In this document: in pieces, positions 11,456 through 22,870 of the stretch
Position numbering within the stretch: position 1 is the first letter of the stretch
Layout of the letters: each line of letters opens with the position of its first letter
Assembly (NCBI GenBank): GCA_015178975.1
Contig: WHVD01000007.1
Coordinates: 1,054,001 to 1,118,000, forward strand
Length of the DNA: 64,000 bases
Source of the DNA: Hysterangium stoloniferum
Taxonomy: Eukaryota > Basidiomycota > Agaricomycetes > Hysterangiales > Hysterangiaceae
Direction: 5' to 3'
Notes under the pieces: model-generated
The model's database searches: none
What the model was told of the DNA's origin: nothing
Seen by the model: only the letters and a program-made list of their open reading frames with translations
Made by a program: the position numbers and the translations under genes

Positions 11456-13432
11456 TTATGATATATTGTGCGTAATGGATGGAACAAGAGCATCGGGAGA
11501 CCAACCATCATTCTCCAACACGGATCGGGAGCTTGAATGAGATGCCACGCACATACCGGTGAAAGGTGTGGCGATGACACAAAGGAAGGAATACGACGCG
11601 AGGGAAAATTGTTCAACGTGGGCACCGAAGTATTGACCGTTGATTGAGTTATGAATTGGGTTACAATGTGAAAGAAGACGAGCGAGAATGTCGATCATAT
11701 TGAGGCTGCGCACTATGGTACACGCGGATTCGATGTCGGGAGATGCAGCTATCAGCTTCAGAGTAACCTCGATTATTTTCCTGCCTGAAAAGAGGAGAGA
11801 AAAGGGGTCACTTGTGTGTGTCATACTCAGACTGGTAGGATATTTGAATGGGCGGATATGAGATTATGCTTGAAGGTCAAACATTGTCAACATACCTTAG
11901 GAGGGGTTCAATGAGCGAAGAAACCAAATTCAGCCGGTTGATATGATCCGTGCGAAGCGTGCTATGGTCGAAGAAGGTTTCTAGGTCGCAGATACGGTGA
12001 AAAAGTGAAAAAGACATGTTCTCATCGATATGAAGTGTCAATGTTGCTATATGGAGGCTTGCGTCGTCTAAAATCAGCTTCAATGCATCTCCAGCAACAT
12101 TTCGAAACCAGGCATCTTGGTGGATGCAACACACGAGAAGGATTATAGGAGATTCGAACAAGGAAATTCTGTGTGAGTAATTTTGTCTGTTCTGGTTTTG
12201 GTGGGCAGGATGAAATAATGTGATGTCGCGACGCACGGTTTTAACCAGAATTCAATGTAAACCCTGATCGCAGCGAGCTTCACTGCAGACAGTTGACGCA
12301 CGTGGGAGATGTGTTCCACGATATCCCCAAGGCGACTGGGGAGGAAATTGAGAGCAGGAAAAGATGATGAATGATATTCGGCGATTTGTACAATTAATGT
12401 GGACGCAGCCTCATCCACGTTGGTGTGTAGTGGTGATCTGATGACAGCCTTGTAAAGGGAAGACGTAATTGAAGTTGATCGCGGATCTACATCTGACCAT
12501 CGAGCGCCGGGACACCAGAGGAAGGCCCAAGCCAAATATATCATAAGCTTGGCAGTGTGAACTCCGTTTCTCCGCTGTATACCACTTGAATAACATATGT
12601 GTAAGGACGCCCACTCCGCTAAGACCACCCACGCCTGTTGTCCAATTCGAAGGGGATAGGTGGGGCTAGAAAGACGGGAGTATGTTGAGTAATCAATGGT
12701 TGACGCGGTTGTATCCCTACTTCATCAAATCGATGGTCTCTTGAATTACCATTCCCAGTCTTGGCAGAGTGAGATACTTCTGTAGACACTTGTCAAAGGC
12801 CTTGTTCCCTTCATATCCACGGGCTATTCCCCTGTATATCATCAACTTTACCATCAGCGAAGCTCTCTGTGCGCTGTGAAGCACGCCCATCCCAATCCTG
12901 TCCATTCCAACACCTGGGTAATACCCGGGGCTAATATCAAGAATTGAAGACGAGCTATCAGCCCGTGAAATCACTCCCCAGTCGATCTTCTGATGATTGC
13001 AATATGGGTTCATGTTTGATGTTGTGTTGGTGGATCTACTTCGCGTTTTAATAATAGTCGGTGGGTCACGACAATGTGCTTCTCCTAGGCACTGAAAGCG
13101 TCCAGTTTGTCAACAATGTACACGAAAAGCTAATGTATTTTGCGCACCCATTCCTCAATCCAAACTTTTACGTCTTCTTCAGACAGTGGTATATGCTGGT
13201 CGTCTTCGGGACCTCGATCACACACACCGTCCCTATGTTCGATACAGCTCCATCGCTCTCGAAGCTTTACCCGGAATCTTTCCCTTCTCACCGCGTCAAC
13301 TCTCTTCTCCCGTTCTTCTGCGCTCCATGCAGCTGGGGAGACAAAGGGTTGTAGCCACTGAACTTCTTGTAGGAGGCTTTCAGCCCGTACGAGATCGTTG
13401 CTGCTCAGAGTCCTCTCGTTTGAAGTCGACAT
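11456..13432 (-). CDS. Family A gene copy 3, intact five-exon gene, unknown function
   Basis: Exons (minus strand) are 13432-13148, 13091-12721, 12665-12237, 12186-11896 and 11780-11456. Introns are 56, 55, 50 and 115 nt, all GT..AG; phases are 0, 2, 2, 2. Total coding length is 1,701 nt, or 566 residues plus stop, with no internal stop. Exon 1 starts MSTSNERTLSS and ends in an acidic stretch (PEDDQHIPLSEEDVKVW). Exon 2 has LTLPRLGMVIQETIDLM; exon 3 has CPGARWSD and SPLHTNVDEAAS; exon 4 has DAWFRNVAGDAL; exon 5 has CVIATPFTGMCVAS. Leucine-rich helices near residues 440-510 (SLIEPLLR, IIEVTLKLIA, DILARLLSH) suggest an ARM-like fold, a weak inference. No signal peptide, membrane segment or catalytic motif is recognised. 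The conserved leader precedes the ATG. It is the best reference copy for the family. Confidence 0.8.
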
Positions 13433-13680
13433 TGGTGGGTAGCAGGCAGTTGTGATACCGGAAGGGGATGCTGCGCTTTTAAGTTACAGTTATCAAGGGA
13501 ATAAATTTCAAGGTATCGCATTGTGGCGGTGCTTTGTACAGGATACCCAGCTATTCATCCCTTCCTTTTACACAACCTCAAACCTCAACCTCCTTCATTC
13601 ATACATGCTCCAGGATTGTCTCATGTTCTCTCACTATGGTATAAACCAATTCCTTGGTCTTCAACAGATTGTCTACGGTC
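13433..13680 (-). promoter_or_regulatory. 5' flank of A copy 3
   Basis: The complement carries the family leader (TTAAAAGC, CCCCTTCC, ACCCACCAATG) at 13,483-13,433 and then the GCATTGTGGCGGTGC segment shared with the other A flanks. It ends abruptly at about 13,682, where a B fragment is joined. Confidence 0.5.
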
Positions 13681-13682
13681 TT

Positions 13683-14279
13683 TTAAGTCTATCTTCAATC
13701 TCGGGATCGGCTATCACGAGGCACAAAAGAGTGGGCATTAGCACATACAGGGATGGCGTTGAGCGGATTCCAGCAGGTATTTCTCTCTAATCCAAACGTT
13801 CCCATGGGATCCAAGTTTCAAAGCTGACAGTCGTGAATATTGCACTGAGGGTCAACCGAGCAGCCGGAGGCGCTTTTGAGACGGGTATAATCTATCACTG
13901 ATGCTTGGCGATACGGGAGAAGTGCGAGGAATCTGGATGCCATGACCACTTGATAGAAAACGGTTCTAAAATAGATATAACTAAGCCTGCCGGGTCCCAC
14001 ACCTGCATCTGACCGATATTCTGTGACCGCGGCTTCAATATCTTTGATGACAAGTGGAGTTGATTGGTCGTCCGAAATTCTTGAGGGATGGAAATAAAGA
14101 GGAAGAAGCACCAAGGACACCGGATGTATTGAAGAAGATGAGGCATCTGTAAATTAGTATTTGATCCGGACGGTTCACGCGGAGAAGTCCCGGCAATCTA
14201 GAATGCGCTCGAACTGGAATGCCTTGGATCATCCCAGATAGCCGGACGTCCTCACAGCCCTTAAAGCCATTTTACTCAT
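13683..14279 (-). pseudogene. Family B copy, 5' and middle parts
   Basis: On the minus strand an ATG at 14,279 (MSKMALRAVRTSGYLG) begins the B first exon. The second-exon block includes LVIKDIEAAVTEYRSD, FYQVVMASRFLALLPYRQAS and VIDYTRLKSASGC. The reading has a stop soon after SGYLG, so this copy looks inactive. It ends near 13,683, fused to the A flank; the C-terminal block is missing. Function unknown. Confidence 0.55.
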
Positions 14280-14289
14280 GAGTTTTCAA

Positions 14290-14905
14290 TTTGACCCACT
14301 GTTTTATTTTTTTTAAACGGAAAATTTTTGAGCACCTGCCTGGATTCGTGCTCCGAGCAAACGAGGACCAGAGTGAGACATGTTGTCGCTATTATCCGGG
14401 AGCATATGTCCCTCGGCGTCTGCGCACCTTGTGCCATCTCCAACCGACCATTTCACGAGTTCTGGCGATCAAGAGTTCTTGTCATTATGTCTCTAAGGGT
14501 TTTAGGCGTAATCAGGTCGGATTCGGGTAACTATCGTCCAAGTTATCATTACGGGAGGCATAAGGTTCATAGCGTGAAGTGTCCCCACCACTCTCACTTT
14601 GGATCCTAGCTTTGTGGAATCATATCTCGGTGCTGCAGACTTTGATTTCCACACTTTGCCGCTCGGAGCCTTTTGCTTTCCATCCGGGCTTTACCTGTGT
14701 TAGTTGATGCAAATTGCTGTACTTAGAAGGACGGTGTAATAATAGTAGCATGTAATTAGTTACCACTGAATATAGATTACGCGCACAATTTGTTAATGAA
14801 GAGCTGTGGGATTCCCGATAAACAGGCATATTCACGATGGACGCCAATTAACCTAAGTAAAGAATTATCGGAATTGGAATTCCGAAAGAATTGAACACGA
14901 AGGGC
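14290..14905. repeat. Divergent B/A intergenic module
   Basis: This is the clearest copy of the module that links the B 5' end to the A 5' flank. The left half (14,320-14,600) matches 240-330 inverted and 870-1,190; the right half (14,700-14,905) matches 1,200-1,390 and 17,590-17,760. ORFs at 14,291-14,609 are not conserved between copies. Confidence 0.55.
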
Positions 14906-14909
14906 ATAT

Positions 14910-15065
14910 GTCACTTATCCCCTGGAATTCGAAAAAAGGCGTCCGTAGTTTGTATGAGCTTGTGGCATTCACAGGAAAGAAGGTCACACTGCCAAGCTGA
15001 AGGTTGGGCCTTCATTTGGTGTCCCGGCGCTCGATGGTCAGATGTAGATCGGCCATCAAGTGATT
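14910..15065 (+). pseudogene. Family A exon 3 fragment
   Basis: A short piece of exon 3 is recognisable from the CACACTGCCAAGCT and GGTGTCCCGGCGCTCGATGG segments. Exons 1, 2, 4 and 5 are missing: the A flank runs straight into it, and it runs straight into a B fragment. An internal deletion product. Confidence 0.65.
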
Positions 15066-15067
15066 GT

Positions 15068-15300
15068 AATGGATATTTCTTTGCTGTTCTTCAATGACTT
15101 GCTTTATGCTATCCCAACTAACTAACACATTGCTTTCTTTGACACCTTCGACTGGTATTCTATTTGAGTTGATTCTCGTTGATATATCGGATATGATTAT
15201 TGCCACTACCACCGCCGACGAATATATGCAACGTGTATATAGCATCGACGAGAAGCTGCCAAGCACACAAAGGCGGAAAGGGGTGGCTATATGCGCTCTT
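15068..15300 (+). pseudogene. Family B 3' fragment
   Basis: The frame reads MTCFMLSQLTNTLLSL, ILFELILVDISDMIIATT and YSIDEKLPSTQRR, the B C-terminal block. It faces the A fragment at 16,323-15,414 in the usual tail-to-tail arrangement. Only about 75 codons remain. Confidence 0.6.
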
Positions 15301-15413
15301 TAAAATGTCTCAAATTATGTCGCTTTACATAAATTAGAAATATTTCCAAAGGCGAGTAATATTACTATCCCTCCACTTGATTCGGATAATGTGTCAGTGT
15401 TATCCAACAGAAA

Positions 15414-16323
15414 TTATGAAATATCGGACGGAATGGATGGTGCAAGAGAATTGGAAGGCCATCCATGGTCCTCCAACACTGATCTGGAGTTTGAATTAGA
15501 TGTTCCGCACACACCGGTGAAAGGTGTGGCGATGACACAAAGTAAGGACTGAGCCGTGAGGGGTAATTCTTCAAGAAAACCGAGGTATTGATCGTCGAGT
15601 GAGCCACGGATTGCCTCACAATGTGGGAGAAGACGAGGGAAAATGGCAATTATATCCAGGTTGCGCACTGTGCTAGAAGCGGATTCGATGTCGGAAGATG
15701 CAGCGATCAGGTTCAGAGTGATCTCAATTAGTTTGCCTCCTGACGAGAGGAGGTACACATTTGGACTTGGGTGTGTCAGAATCAGACTGGTATGATATTT
15801 TCAAGGGCGGATATTAGATGATGCTGGAAGGTAAACCACTCTCAACATACCGTAGGAGGGGCCCAATGAGTGAATGGACCACAATCAGTTGTTTGATGTG
15901 ATGCGTGTGAAGCGCGCTGTTGCCGAAGAAGGTTTCCAGATCCGAGATACCATACGACAATGAATACGTTGTGTCCATATCCATAATAAGAGTCAAGGAC
16001 GCTATATGGTGGGTTATGTCAGTCACTATAACCTTTAATACATCTCCAGCAATATTTCGAAACCAGGGATCTTGGTGCATGCAACACACTAGAAGCGGTA
16101 TAGGAGTGGCATACAAGGAAAATCGGTGTGAGTAATTGTGTCTGTTGTGGTTTTGGTGGGCAGAATGAAATGATGTGATGTTGCGACGCACGGTTGTAAC
16201 CAGAATTGAATTCAACCACTGATTGCAGTGAGCTCCTCTCCAGACAATTGACGCACGTGGCAAGTTTGTTCCACGATATCCCCAAGCTCGGCGAGGAGGT
16301 AGGTACGTGAATGGCATGGGCAT
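15414..16323 (-). pseudogene. Family A copy 4, exons 3(end)-5
   Basis: The minus strand carries the exon 3 end, the GTGCGTCGCAAC-type intron 3, exon 4 (DPWFRNIAGDVLKVI, TDITHHIASLTLIMD) and exon 5 (KLIEITLNLIAASSDIESA ... SLAPSIPSDIS, stop at 15,414). Exons 1-2 are absent; at about 16,350 the text switches to A 5'-flank DNA. A 3' fragment, otherwise well preserved. Confidence 0.6.
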
Positions 16324-16504
16324 GATAAATATCCGGCGATTTGTAGAATGAATACCGACTTCCAGGCTTAGTATTGTGGCCGTGCTCCTACAGGATACAC
16401 ACTATTCCATCCTTTCCTTTTAACCAACTTGAAGGCCGACTAATCCTTCTTGTATAATACAGGCAGGATATTCTCATGTCACTTTACCATTTTGACACGT
16501 ATTC

Positions 16505-16890
16505 CTTGGACTTCATCAGATCGTTTTAAAGGCCTCTAATTTTGTTCCAAGTTCTGTGCCTCATGATAACCAATCCGGGAATTGAACACAGATTTTGAAG
16601 ATTAGATGAATCTCACCGATTAATGTCAGCATGCATTAGTGAATGTTTGTTACGGGTGTCTTTTGCTACTCTTCAAGCACTTGCTTCATCTATCCCAGCT
16701 ACCTGATATGCTGCTTCTCATCTCTCAGTGGTAATATATTTGAAGTGATTCTCGTTGATAAATAGGCCGTGATTCTAACCAATACTAGCGCCGACCAGCA
16801 TGCAAAATGGTGTCTAGCATCAACGAGGCGCTTCCAAGCACACACAGGCGATACAAAGTCAACATATGCGGTCTTGAATGGGCTCAAACT
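16505..16890 (+). pseudogene. Family B 3' fragment
   Basis: The nucleotide text matches the B middle and C-terminal block (GAACACAGATTTTGAAGATTAGATGAATC, partially; GAAGTGATTCTCGTTGATAAATAGG). Several stops interrupt the frame. It faces an A 3' fragment at 16,925-17,108. Confidence 0.5.
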
Positions 16891-16924
16891 ATGTAGCATT
16901 ACATAAATTATATATATTGCCAAA

Positions 16925-17108
16925 AGGCGAGTTAAGTAAAACGTCATGGTATTATCCCTCCTCCTGGTTCGGATTGTGTATTGGTAGTATCCAACAGAAA
17001 TTGGGCTGGCGCAATGGATGAAACAAGATCATCGGCACGCCAATCATGGTTCTCCAACACTGACCTGCAGTTTGAATTAAATGTTACGCACACACCAGTG
17101 AAAGGTGT
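16925..17108 (-). pseudogene. Family A 3' end fragment
   Basis: The minus-strand reading TPFTGVCVTFNSNCRSVLEN is the end of family A exon 5. At about 17,108 it is fused to the A/B intergenic module (CGAGCACCTTTTGCCATCTC). Less than 60 residues remain. Confidence 0.55.
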
Positions 17109-17229
17109 CCGAGCACCTTTTGCCATCTCTCACCCACCTTTGAACGATTCCTGGCGATTCAGTTTTCTCGTTAGTATGTATCTAAGGTTCGTTGAACTCA
17201 TTACGTGGGTTTAAAATGACTATACTCCA

Positions 17230-18227
17230 GGTTAGACCACCAGCCACTCTTGCATTGACAAAGATATATGTACAAAATGCCGGTCAGGCACGTACCCACC
17301 TGTCAACTTCTGAACTTCCATATAATAATCAAGTTAATTATGTACTAATACACATACATCAGCAAGTTTCAAAGCATTAAATATGTCCTCTTTACACAAT
17401 ATATTAATAAAAATAGGGTGATAGAAATATAAAATAGCATGATAAGTCACACGAGTAGGATATTACATATGCTGTTTTCATCATGAACCTTGCAGGTCCA
17501 GGACGGGAAAGGAGGAGCAAAACCATGATACCATTCAATCATGAGGGGTTCCCCATTACTCCACTCACAAGGACCGGGTAATACTAATTCTGGCGTGTAC
17601 TTAATTATGACTGAATATAGACTACATGTACAATTTGTTAATGAAAATCTGACAGACTTGCCACAAACAGGCATATTTACTTTCTACACCAATTAGCCCA
17701 AGTAAAGAATTATTAAAATGGGATGCTCGTTTGAATTCTGAAAGAATTGAACACGGAGCAGATGCGGCTAGATATAGCCGGAGTGACGGGGCTGTCCCTG
17801 AGAAGCGCTGTCATGGATAGCATCCACTGCATTTACATATTCTATCAATTGAGATATCACTTCTCAACTAACGTAAGAGATTAATTCCCAAAACTCTAGC
17901 GCTCGAGAAGTCGGAAGTTGCCACATTACATTATGCGGTGAAGGTTCATCGAACTATTCATAACTGCCATATCTGCTCTCTGCCGTAGACAATCTGTTGA
18001 AGACCAAGGAATTGGTGTATACCATCATGAGAGAAATTGAGGCAACCTGCAGCATGTATGAATAAAGGAGGTTGAGGCATGAGGTTGTGTAAAAGGAAGG
18101 GATGAATAGCTGGGTATCCTGTATAAAGCACCGCCACAATGCGATACCTTGAAATTTATCCCCTTGATAACTGTAACTTAAAAGCGCAGCATCCCCTTCC
18201 GGTATCACAACCACCTACTACCCACCA
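17230..18227 (+). repeat. Full 5' flank of A copy 6
   Basis: This is the most complete example of the A upstream region: distal part 17,230-17,690, proximal part 17,700-18,178, and the conserved 50-base leader at 18,178-18,227. Mirror-image versions lie at 33,830-34,640 and 49,431-50,130. No supported gene. Confidence 0.55.
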
Positions 18228-19533
18228 ATGTCGACTTCAAACGAGAGGACTCTGAGCAGCAACGATGTCGTACGGGCTGAAAGCCTCCTACAAGAAGTTC
18301 AGTGGCTACAACCCTTGGTCTCCCCAGCTGCATTGAGCGCAGAAGAATGGGAGGAGATATTTGATGCGGTGAGAAGGGAAAGATTCCGGGAAAAGCTTCG
18401 AGACCGATGGAGCTGTATTGAACATGGGCACAGTGTGTGTTATCGAGGTCCTGAAGACGACGAGCATATACCACTGTCTGAAGAAGATCTGGAAGTTTGG
18501 GTTGAGGAATGGGTGCACAAAATTCAACAGCCTTTCATGTACACTGTTGACAAACTGGACGCTTTTAGTGCCTAAGAGAGCCACATTGTCAAGACCCACC
18601 GACTATTATTAAAATGCGAGGTAGATCCACTAACACGACATCGAACATGAGTCCATGTCGCAGTCATAATAACATCGACTGGGGAGTGGTTTCACTGGCT
18701 GATAGCTCGTCTTCAAGTGTTGAAATTAGCCCCGGGTATTACCTAGGAGTTGGCATGGACAGGATTGGGATGGGCATGCTTCACAGTACACAGAGAGCTT
18801 CTCTGATGGCAAAGTTGATGATATACAAGAGAATAGCCCGTGGATATGGATGCAACAAGGCCTTTAACAAGTGTCTACAGAAGTATCTCACTCTGCCAAG
18901 ACTGGGAATGGTGATTCAAGAGACCATCAATTTGATGAAGTAGGGATACAACCGCGTCAACCATTGATTACTCAACATACTCACGTCTTTCTAGACCCAC
19001 CTATCCCCTTCGAATTAGACAACAGGCGTGGGTGGTCTTATGGGAGTGGATGTACTTACACCAGATATGTTATTCAAGTGTTAAACAGCGGAGAAACAGA
19101 GCTCACACTGCCAAGCTTATGACAGGTTTGGCTTGGGCCTTCCTCTGGTGTCACGGCACTCAATGGTCAGATGTAGATCGGCGGTCAACTTCAATTACGT
19201 CTTCCCTGTACAAGGCTGTCATCAGATCACCACTACACACCAACGTGGATGAGACTGCATCCACATTCATTGTACAAATCGCTGAATATCATTCATCATC
19301 TTTTCCTTCTCCAGGTTTCCTCGTCAGTCACCTTGGGTATATCGTGGAAGACATCTCCCACGTGCGTCAACGGTCTGCAGTGGAGTTCGCTGCGATCAGA
19401 GTTTACATTGAATTCTGGTTAAAACCGTGCGTCGCAACATCACATTTTTGCATCCTGCCCACCAAACCAGAACAGACAAAATTACTCACACCGAATTTCC
19501 TCGGTTGAATCACCTATAAGGATTCTCATGTGG
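18228..19533 (+). pseudogene. Family A copy 6, exons 1-3 intact, cut in exon 4
   Basis: Exon 1 is 18228-18512 (95 codons), exon 2 18569-18939, exon 3 18995-19426, and exon 4 begins at 19,476. Introns are 56, 55 and 49 nt with correct phases. The reading is open and close to copy 3 (MSTSNERTLSSNDVVRAE; ITSSLYKAVIRSPLHTN). At about 19,533 exon 4 is broken by the 70-bp satellite, so about 380 residues remain. Possibly still transcribed, but it lacks the C-terminal helical part. Confidence 0.65.
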
Positions 19534-20170
19534 GCCATAGACTATAAGTCATCTTAAGATTCTGTGTATTAACTGATGGAAATGGGTCAGTATATAGGGA
19601 GCTCACACAGATGTGATTCCTTAGATTCTTAGGGTAGATACATAGGATGTAATATGCAGATTATAGCAGTATTCACACAGAGGTGATTCTTAAGATTCTG
19701 GGTGTACATACACAAACCATGATATACAGACTATATGGGTATCCACACTGAGGTGATTCTTAAGATTTTGGGTGTACATATACAAACCATGATATACAGA
19801 CTATATAGGTACCCACACTGAGGTGATTCTTAAGATTCTAGGTGTACATACACAAACCATGATATACAGACTATATGGGTACCCACACTGAGATGATTCT
19901 TAAGATTCCTGGGGTAAATACCTCCTACATGCTATGCAGAAAATGGATGTACTCACACAGAAGTGATTCTTGAGATTTTTAGGATAGATACATACACAGC
20001 AAGTGATATACAGATTATAAGATAATTCACAAAGGTATGTAATTCTTGAGATTCTTAATGTACATACACAGAACATGATATACAGATTATATGGGTGTCT
20101 ACACTGAGGTGATTCTCAATATTCCTAGGGTGAATCAAATACAGCTGATCTGGAGATATTTAGGCAAATA
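19534..20170. repeat. 70-bp satellite, about 9 units
   Basis: A unit of 70 bp recurs with AGGTGATTCTTAAGATTCT and CATGATATACAGACTATAT as landmarks. Unit starts fall at 19,611, 19,681, 19,751, 19,821, 19,891 and 19,961, exactly 70 bp apart, then at about 20,035 and 20,107. The array begins where A copy 6 is broken and leads into the G-rich array. Confidence 0.9.
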
Positions 20171-20186
20171 CATAAAGTAAAGCCTT

Positions 20187-20672
20187 ATGGGAATTAGGGG
20201 ATTAGGGGAATTGGGGGAATTGGGGGATTAGGGGGATTAGGGGGATTGGGAGGATTGGGGGGATTAGGGGGATTAGGGGGATTAGGGGGATTGGGGGGAT
20301 TGGGGGGATTAGGGGGATTGGGGGGATTAGGGGGATTAGGGGGATTAGGGGGATTAGGGAGATTAGGGAGATTGGGGGGATTAGGGGGATTAGGGGGATT
20401 GGGGGGATTGGGGGGATTGGGGGGATTGAGGGCATTGGGGGGATTGGGGGGATTGGGAGGATTGGGGGGATTGGGGGGATTGGGAGGATTGGGGGGATTG
20501 GGGGGATTGGGGGATTAGGAGGATTAGGAGGATTAGGAGGATCAGGAGGATTAGGAGGATTAGGGAGATTAGGGGGATTGGGAGGATTGGGGAGATTGGG
20601 GAGATTGGGGGGATTGGGAGGATTGGGAGGATTGGAAGGATTGGGAGGATTGGGGGGATTGGGAGAATTAGA
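20187..20672. repeat. G-rich 9-bp minisatellite
   Basis: Tandem GGGGGATTA/GGGGGATTG units, with GGAGGATTA variants at the right end. The unbroken frames on both strands (poly LGG / NPP / IPP readings) come from the 9-bp period and are not genes. The + strand has runs of four or more G at short spacing, a strong G-quadruplex pattern. Confidence 0.95.
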
Positions 20673-20770
20673 GGTGTCTACACTGAGGTGATTCTCATGA
20701 TTCCTAAGGTAAATCAAATACAGCTTATCTGGAGATCTTTAAGCAAATACATAGAGTAAAGCTTTATGGG
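20673..20770. repeat. Spacer repeating the 20,096-20,190 segment
   Basis: The segment GTCTACACTGAGGTGATTCT ... TCTGGAGAT ... AAGCAAATACATA ... AGTAAAGC occurs at about 20,096-20,190 and again here. The satellite end plus G-rich array is therefore itself a tandem unit of about 580 bp. Confidence 0.8.
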
Positions 20771-20950
20771 AGTTTGGGGGATTGGGGAGATTGGGAAGAT
20801 TGGGGGGATTGAGGGGATTGGGGGGATTGGGAGGATTGGGAGATTGGAGGGATTGGGATTGGAGGGCTTGGGGGCATTGGGAGGATTGGGGAGATTGGGG
20901 AGACTGAGGAGATTTGGGTGATTGGGAGGATCAGAGAGATTGGAGGAATT
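20771..20950. repeat. Second G-rich array, start of left foldback arm
   Basis: GGGGGATTGG-type units like those at 20,187-20,672, degenerating rightward into GGAGAGAGTTGAGG. Its counterpart in inverted orientation is the C-rich array beginning near 22,870. Confidence 0.85.
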
Positions 20951-21100
20951 GGAGAGAGTTGAGGAATAATTCAACTCAATCCTAAACTTAAACCCTCTGT
21001 CCAACTCCTTGATATATTTCCCTCCATCTCTCTTCCAATACTCCCATCCCAATGTCCTCAATCACTCTCACAATACCTCCAATATCTCTTCTAATGCCTT
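20940..21100. repeat. Left inverted arm of foldback-like element
   Basis: This 160-bp non-tandem segment is the reverse complement, at about 90% by eye, of 22,705-22,870. Shared landmarks (one strand each) are GAGGAATAATTCAACT, TCCAACTCCTTGATATATTT and CCCAATGTCCTCAATCACTC. The similarity continues weakly to about 21,190 through ATACCTCC-type repeats. Confidence 0.85.
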
Positions 21101-21189
21101 CCATCTCTCTCTCCATATACCTCTAATTCTCCTGCCAATACCTCCAATGTCTTCCCAATACTCCCAACCTCTCTCCCAATATCCCCTGT

Positions 21190-22560
21190 TTATTCTCTCT
21201 GAGATTTATAGGGAGTTTCAAATAGGGTCTCATTATTTTTCTCTATAACAAATAGCATTACTACCAATTAAAAATTAGTATGCTAATGTAACAAATAGAC
21301 TAAGTTGTGAATAATGTACCGTAGTCCACATGATGGGAAAAATTGACTGAGGTACATATGAAAGATTAAAAGGGGGTAATCATAGGAAAAAAAACAATTG
21401 AAGTAAAGATTAAGTGGTGGTAAGATGTGGAATAAAGGAAGATTGATAAATGATGTGATACATGATCAAGGGTTTTCTTATTATTTTCAGGGACACTCCA
21501 ACTCCACCACTCTCTCAGGTACATTTAAATCTCAGTTCACAACAAGTTCACATGTGGCTGCACAAAAGCTGTGGTTTTTTCTCTCTCAGTACTCAATCTA
21601 TTAGTCGTTTGCATCTCCTGCAGATATTAGTTCTACACTGTTTAACTGGTCTGGCTGTAGAACTACTACACCATTGAAACAGTTCTAAATAAATGAACAT
21701 GTCATACAAGTAAGGAAGAAATGTTATTCCACTGGAAACAAGGTTTGCCTTGCACTAACACTTTTTATATATTATCCTACTGCCACAAAGACTATAAAGA
21801 TCATGACTGGAATTCTGAATTATTGTAATGGAGTATACCAGAAGTTCTATAAGCCAATGAAACATATATCAAGAGAAGGAAATATCATTCTAATAGTAAT
21901 AGGAATTTATCTTATTACAATAGTTTACATTTATTCTACACAACTAAAGAGAATGGTGATAACCATTATAAGATTATGATACAGATCATCACAAAAATGA
22001 TATTGTTTATAACAGAACCTTCTGCACATTCATTCCTCAGATAGCAATTATTCTAGCTGTTATGCAGTTGCTATTTGAGTCACATTGGTAGCAATTTTTA
22101 GTTTGGCTGTGCTTTGCCATGTTTCAACAGTGCAACAGTTGAATAGTGTAGGACTAATATCTGTTGCAAATAAAAACAGCTAATAGATTGAGTGATAAGG
22201 GGGAATAAACCACTACTTTATGCAAACCACATGTAAAGTACATATACATTTGGAGAATAATGGAAAGAGAAGAATGATGAGAGTCTATTATCACCTCACA
22301 GTGTATGGTGTGTCACTACCTTATACATTCTGGGTATTCAAATATTGACTGCTTTTAGTGAAACTTCTAGATGTATAATGCATTTGATACTAAGGAGGAC
22401 AATACAGAGGAACAGAATAGATGTCACTAAGGATGTTGAGTATACAGTGGGATACTATGAGTATAATGGAACAGATAGAATTATGTATGCAATTGGTGAA
22501 ATGTGGATAGACATGATTACACATTACAGCATTATTGATATGAAAGTATTGGGAGGAAAT
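21190..22560. mobile_element. AT-rich core of foldback-like element
   Basis: The loop between the inverted arms. It is AT-rich and nearly CpG-free, and has no ORF above about 72 codons and no transposase motif that I can see. Together with the arms and arrays it resembles a non-autonomous foldback element, an interpretation and not a proven family. Confidence 0.5.
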
Positions 22561-22870
22561 TAGAAGTCTGGGAGGAGATTGAGAGTGTTGGGAGAGAGGT
22601 CGGGAGTATTAAAAGGGAGGTTAGACATTGGAAAAGAGATTGGAGGTACTGGCAGCGAGAGATAGAAGGCATTAGAAGAGGTATTGAGGTATTGGAGGTT
22701 GATTGAATGGTTTGGAAGGCATTAGAAGAGATATTGAAGGTATTGGGAGAGTGATTGAGGACATTGGGATGGGAGAAAGATGGAGGGAAATATATCAAGG
22801 AGTTGGACAGAGGAATTAGGTTTAGGATTCAGTTGAATTATTCCTCAACTCTCTCCAATTCCTCCAATCT
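22560..22870. repeat. Right inverted arm of foldback-like element
   Basis: Inverted partner of 20,940-21,190. The left part is a degenerate array of GG(A)AGG.ATT.GAGG text with internal copies of GGCATTAGAAGAG (22,660-22,740). The right part is the strongly matching 160-bp segment. Confidence 0.8.

Noticed and set aside
11456-13432. Family A as a transposase, ankyrin or WD40 protein
   Set aside because: No catalytic triad, zinc-binding pattern, ankyrin or WD signature is visible; only a weak ARM-like helical impression, so function is left open.
20202-20717. 171-codon minus-strand ORF of NPP/IPP repeats, and similar plus-strand LGG ORFs
   Set aside because: The 9-bp unit has no stop in several frames on both strands; this is a minisatellite artefact, as are 20,246-20,518, 22,995-23,286 and 23,005-23,277.
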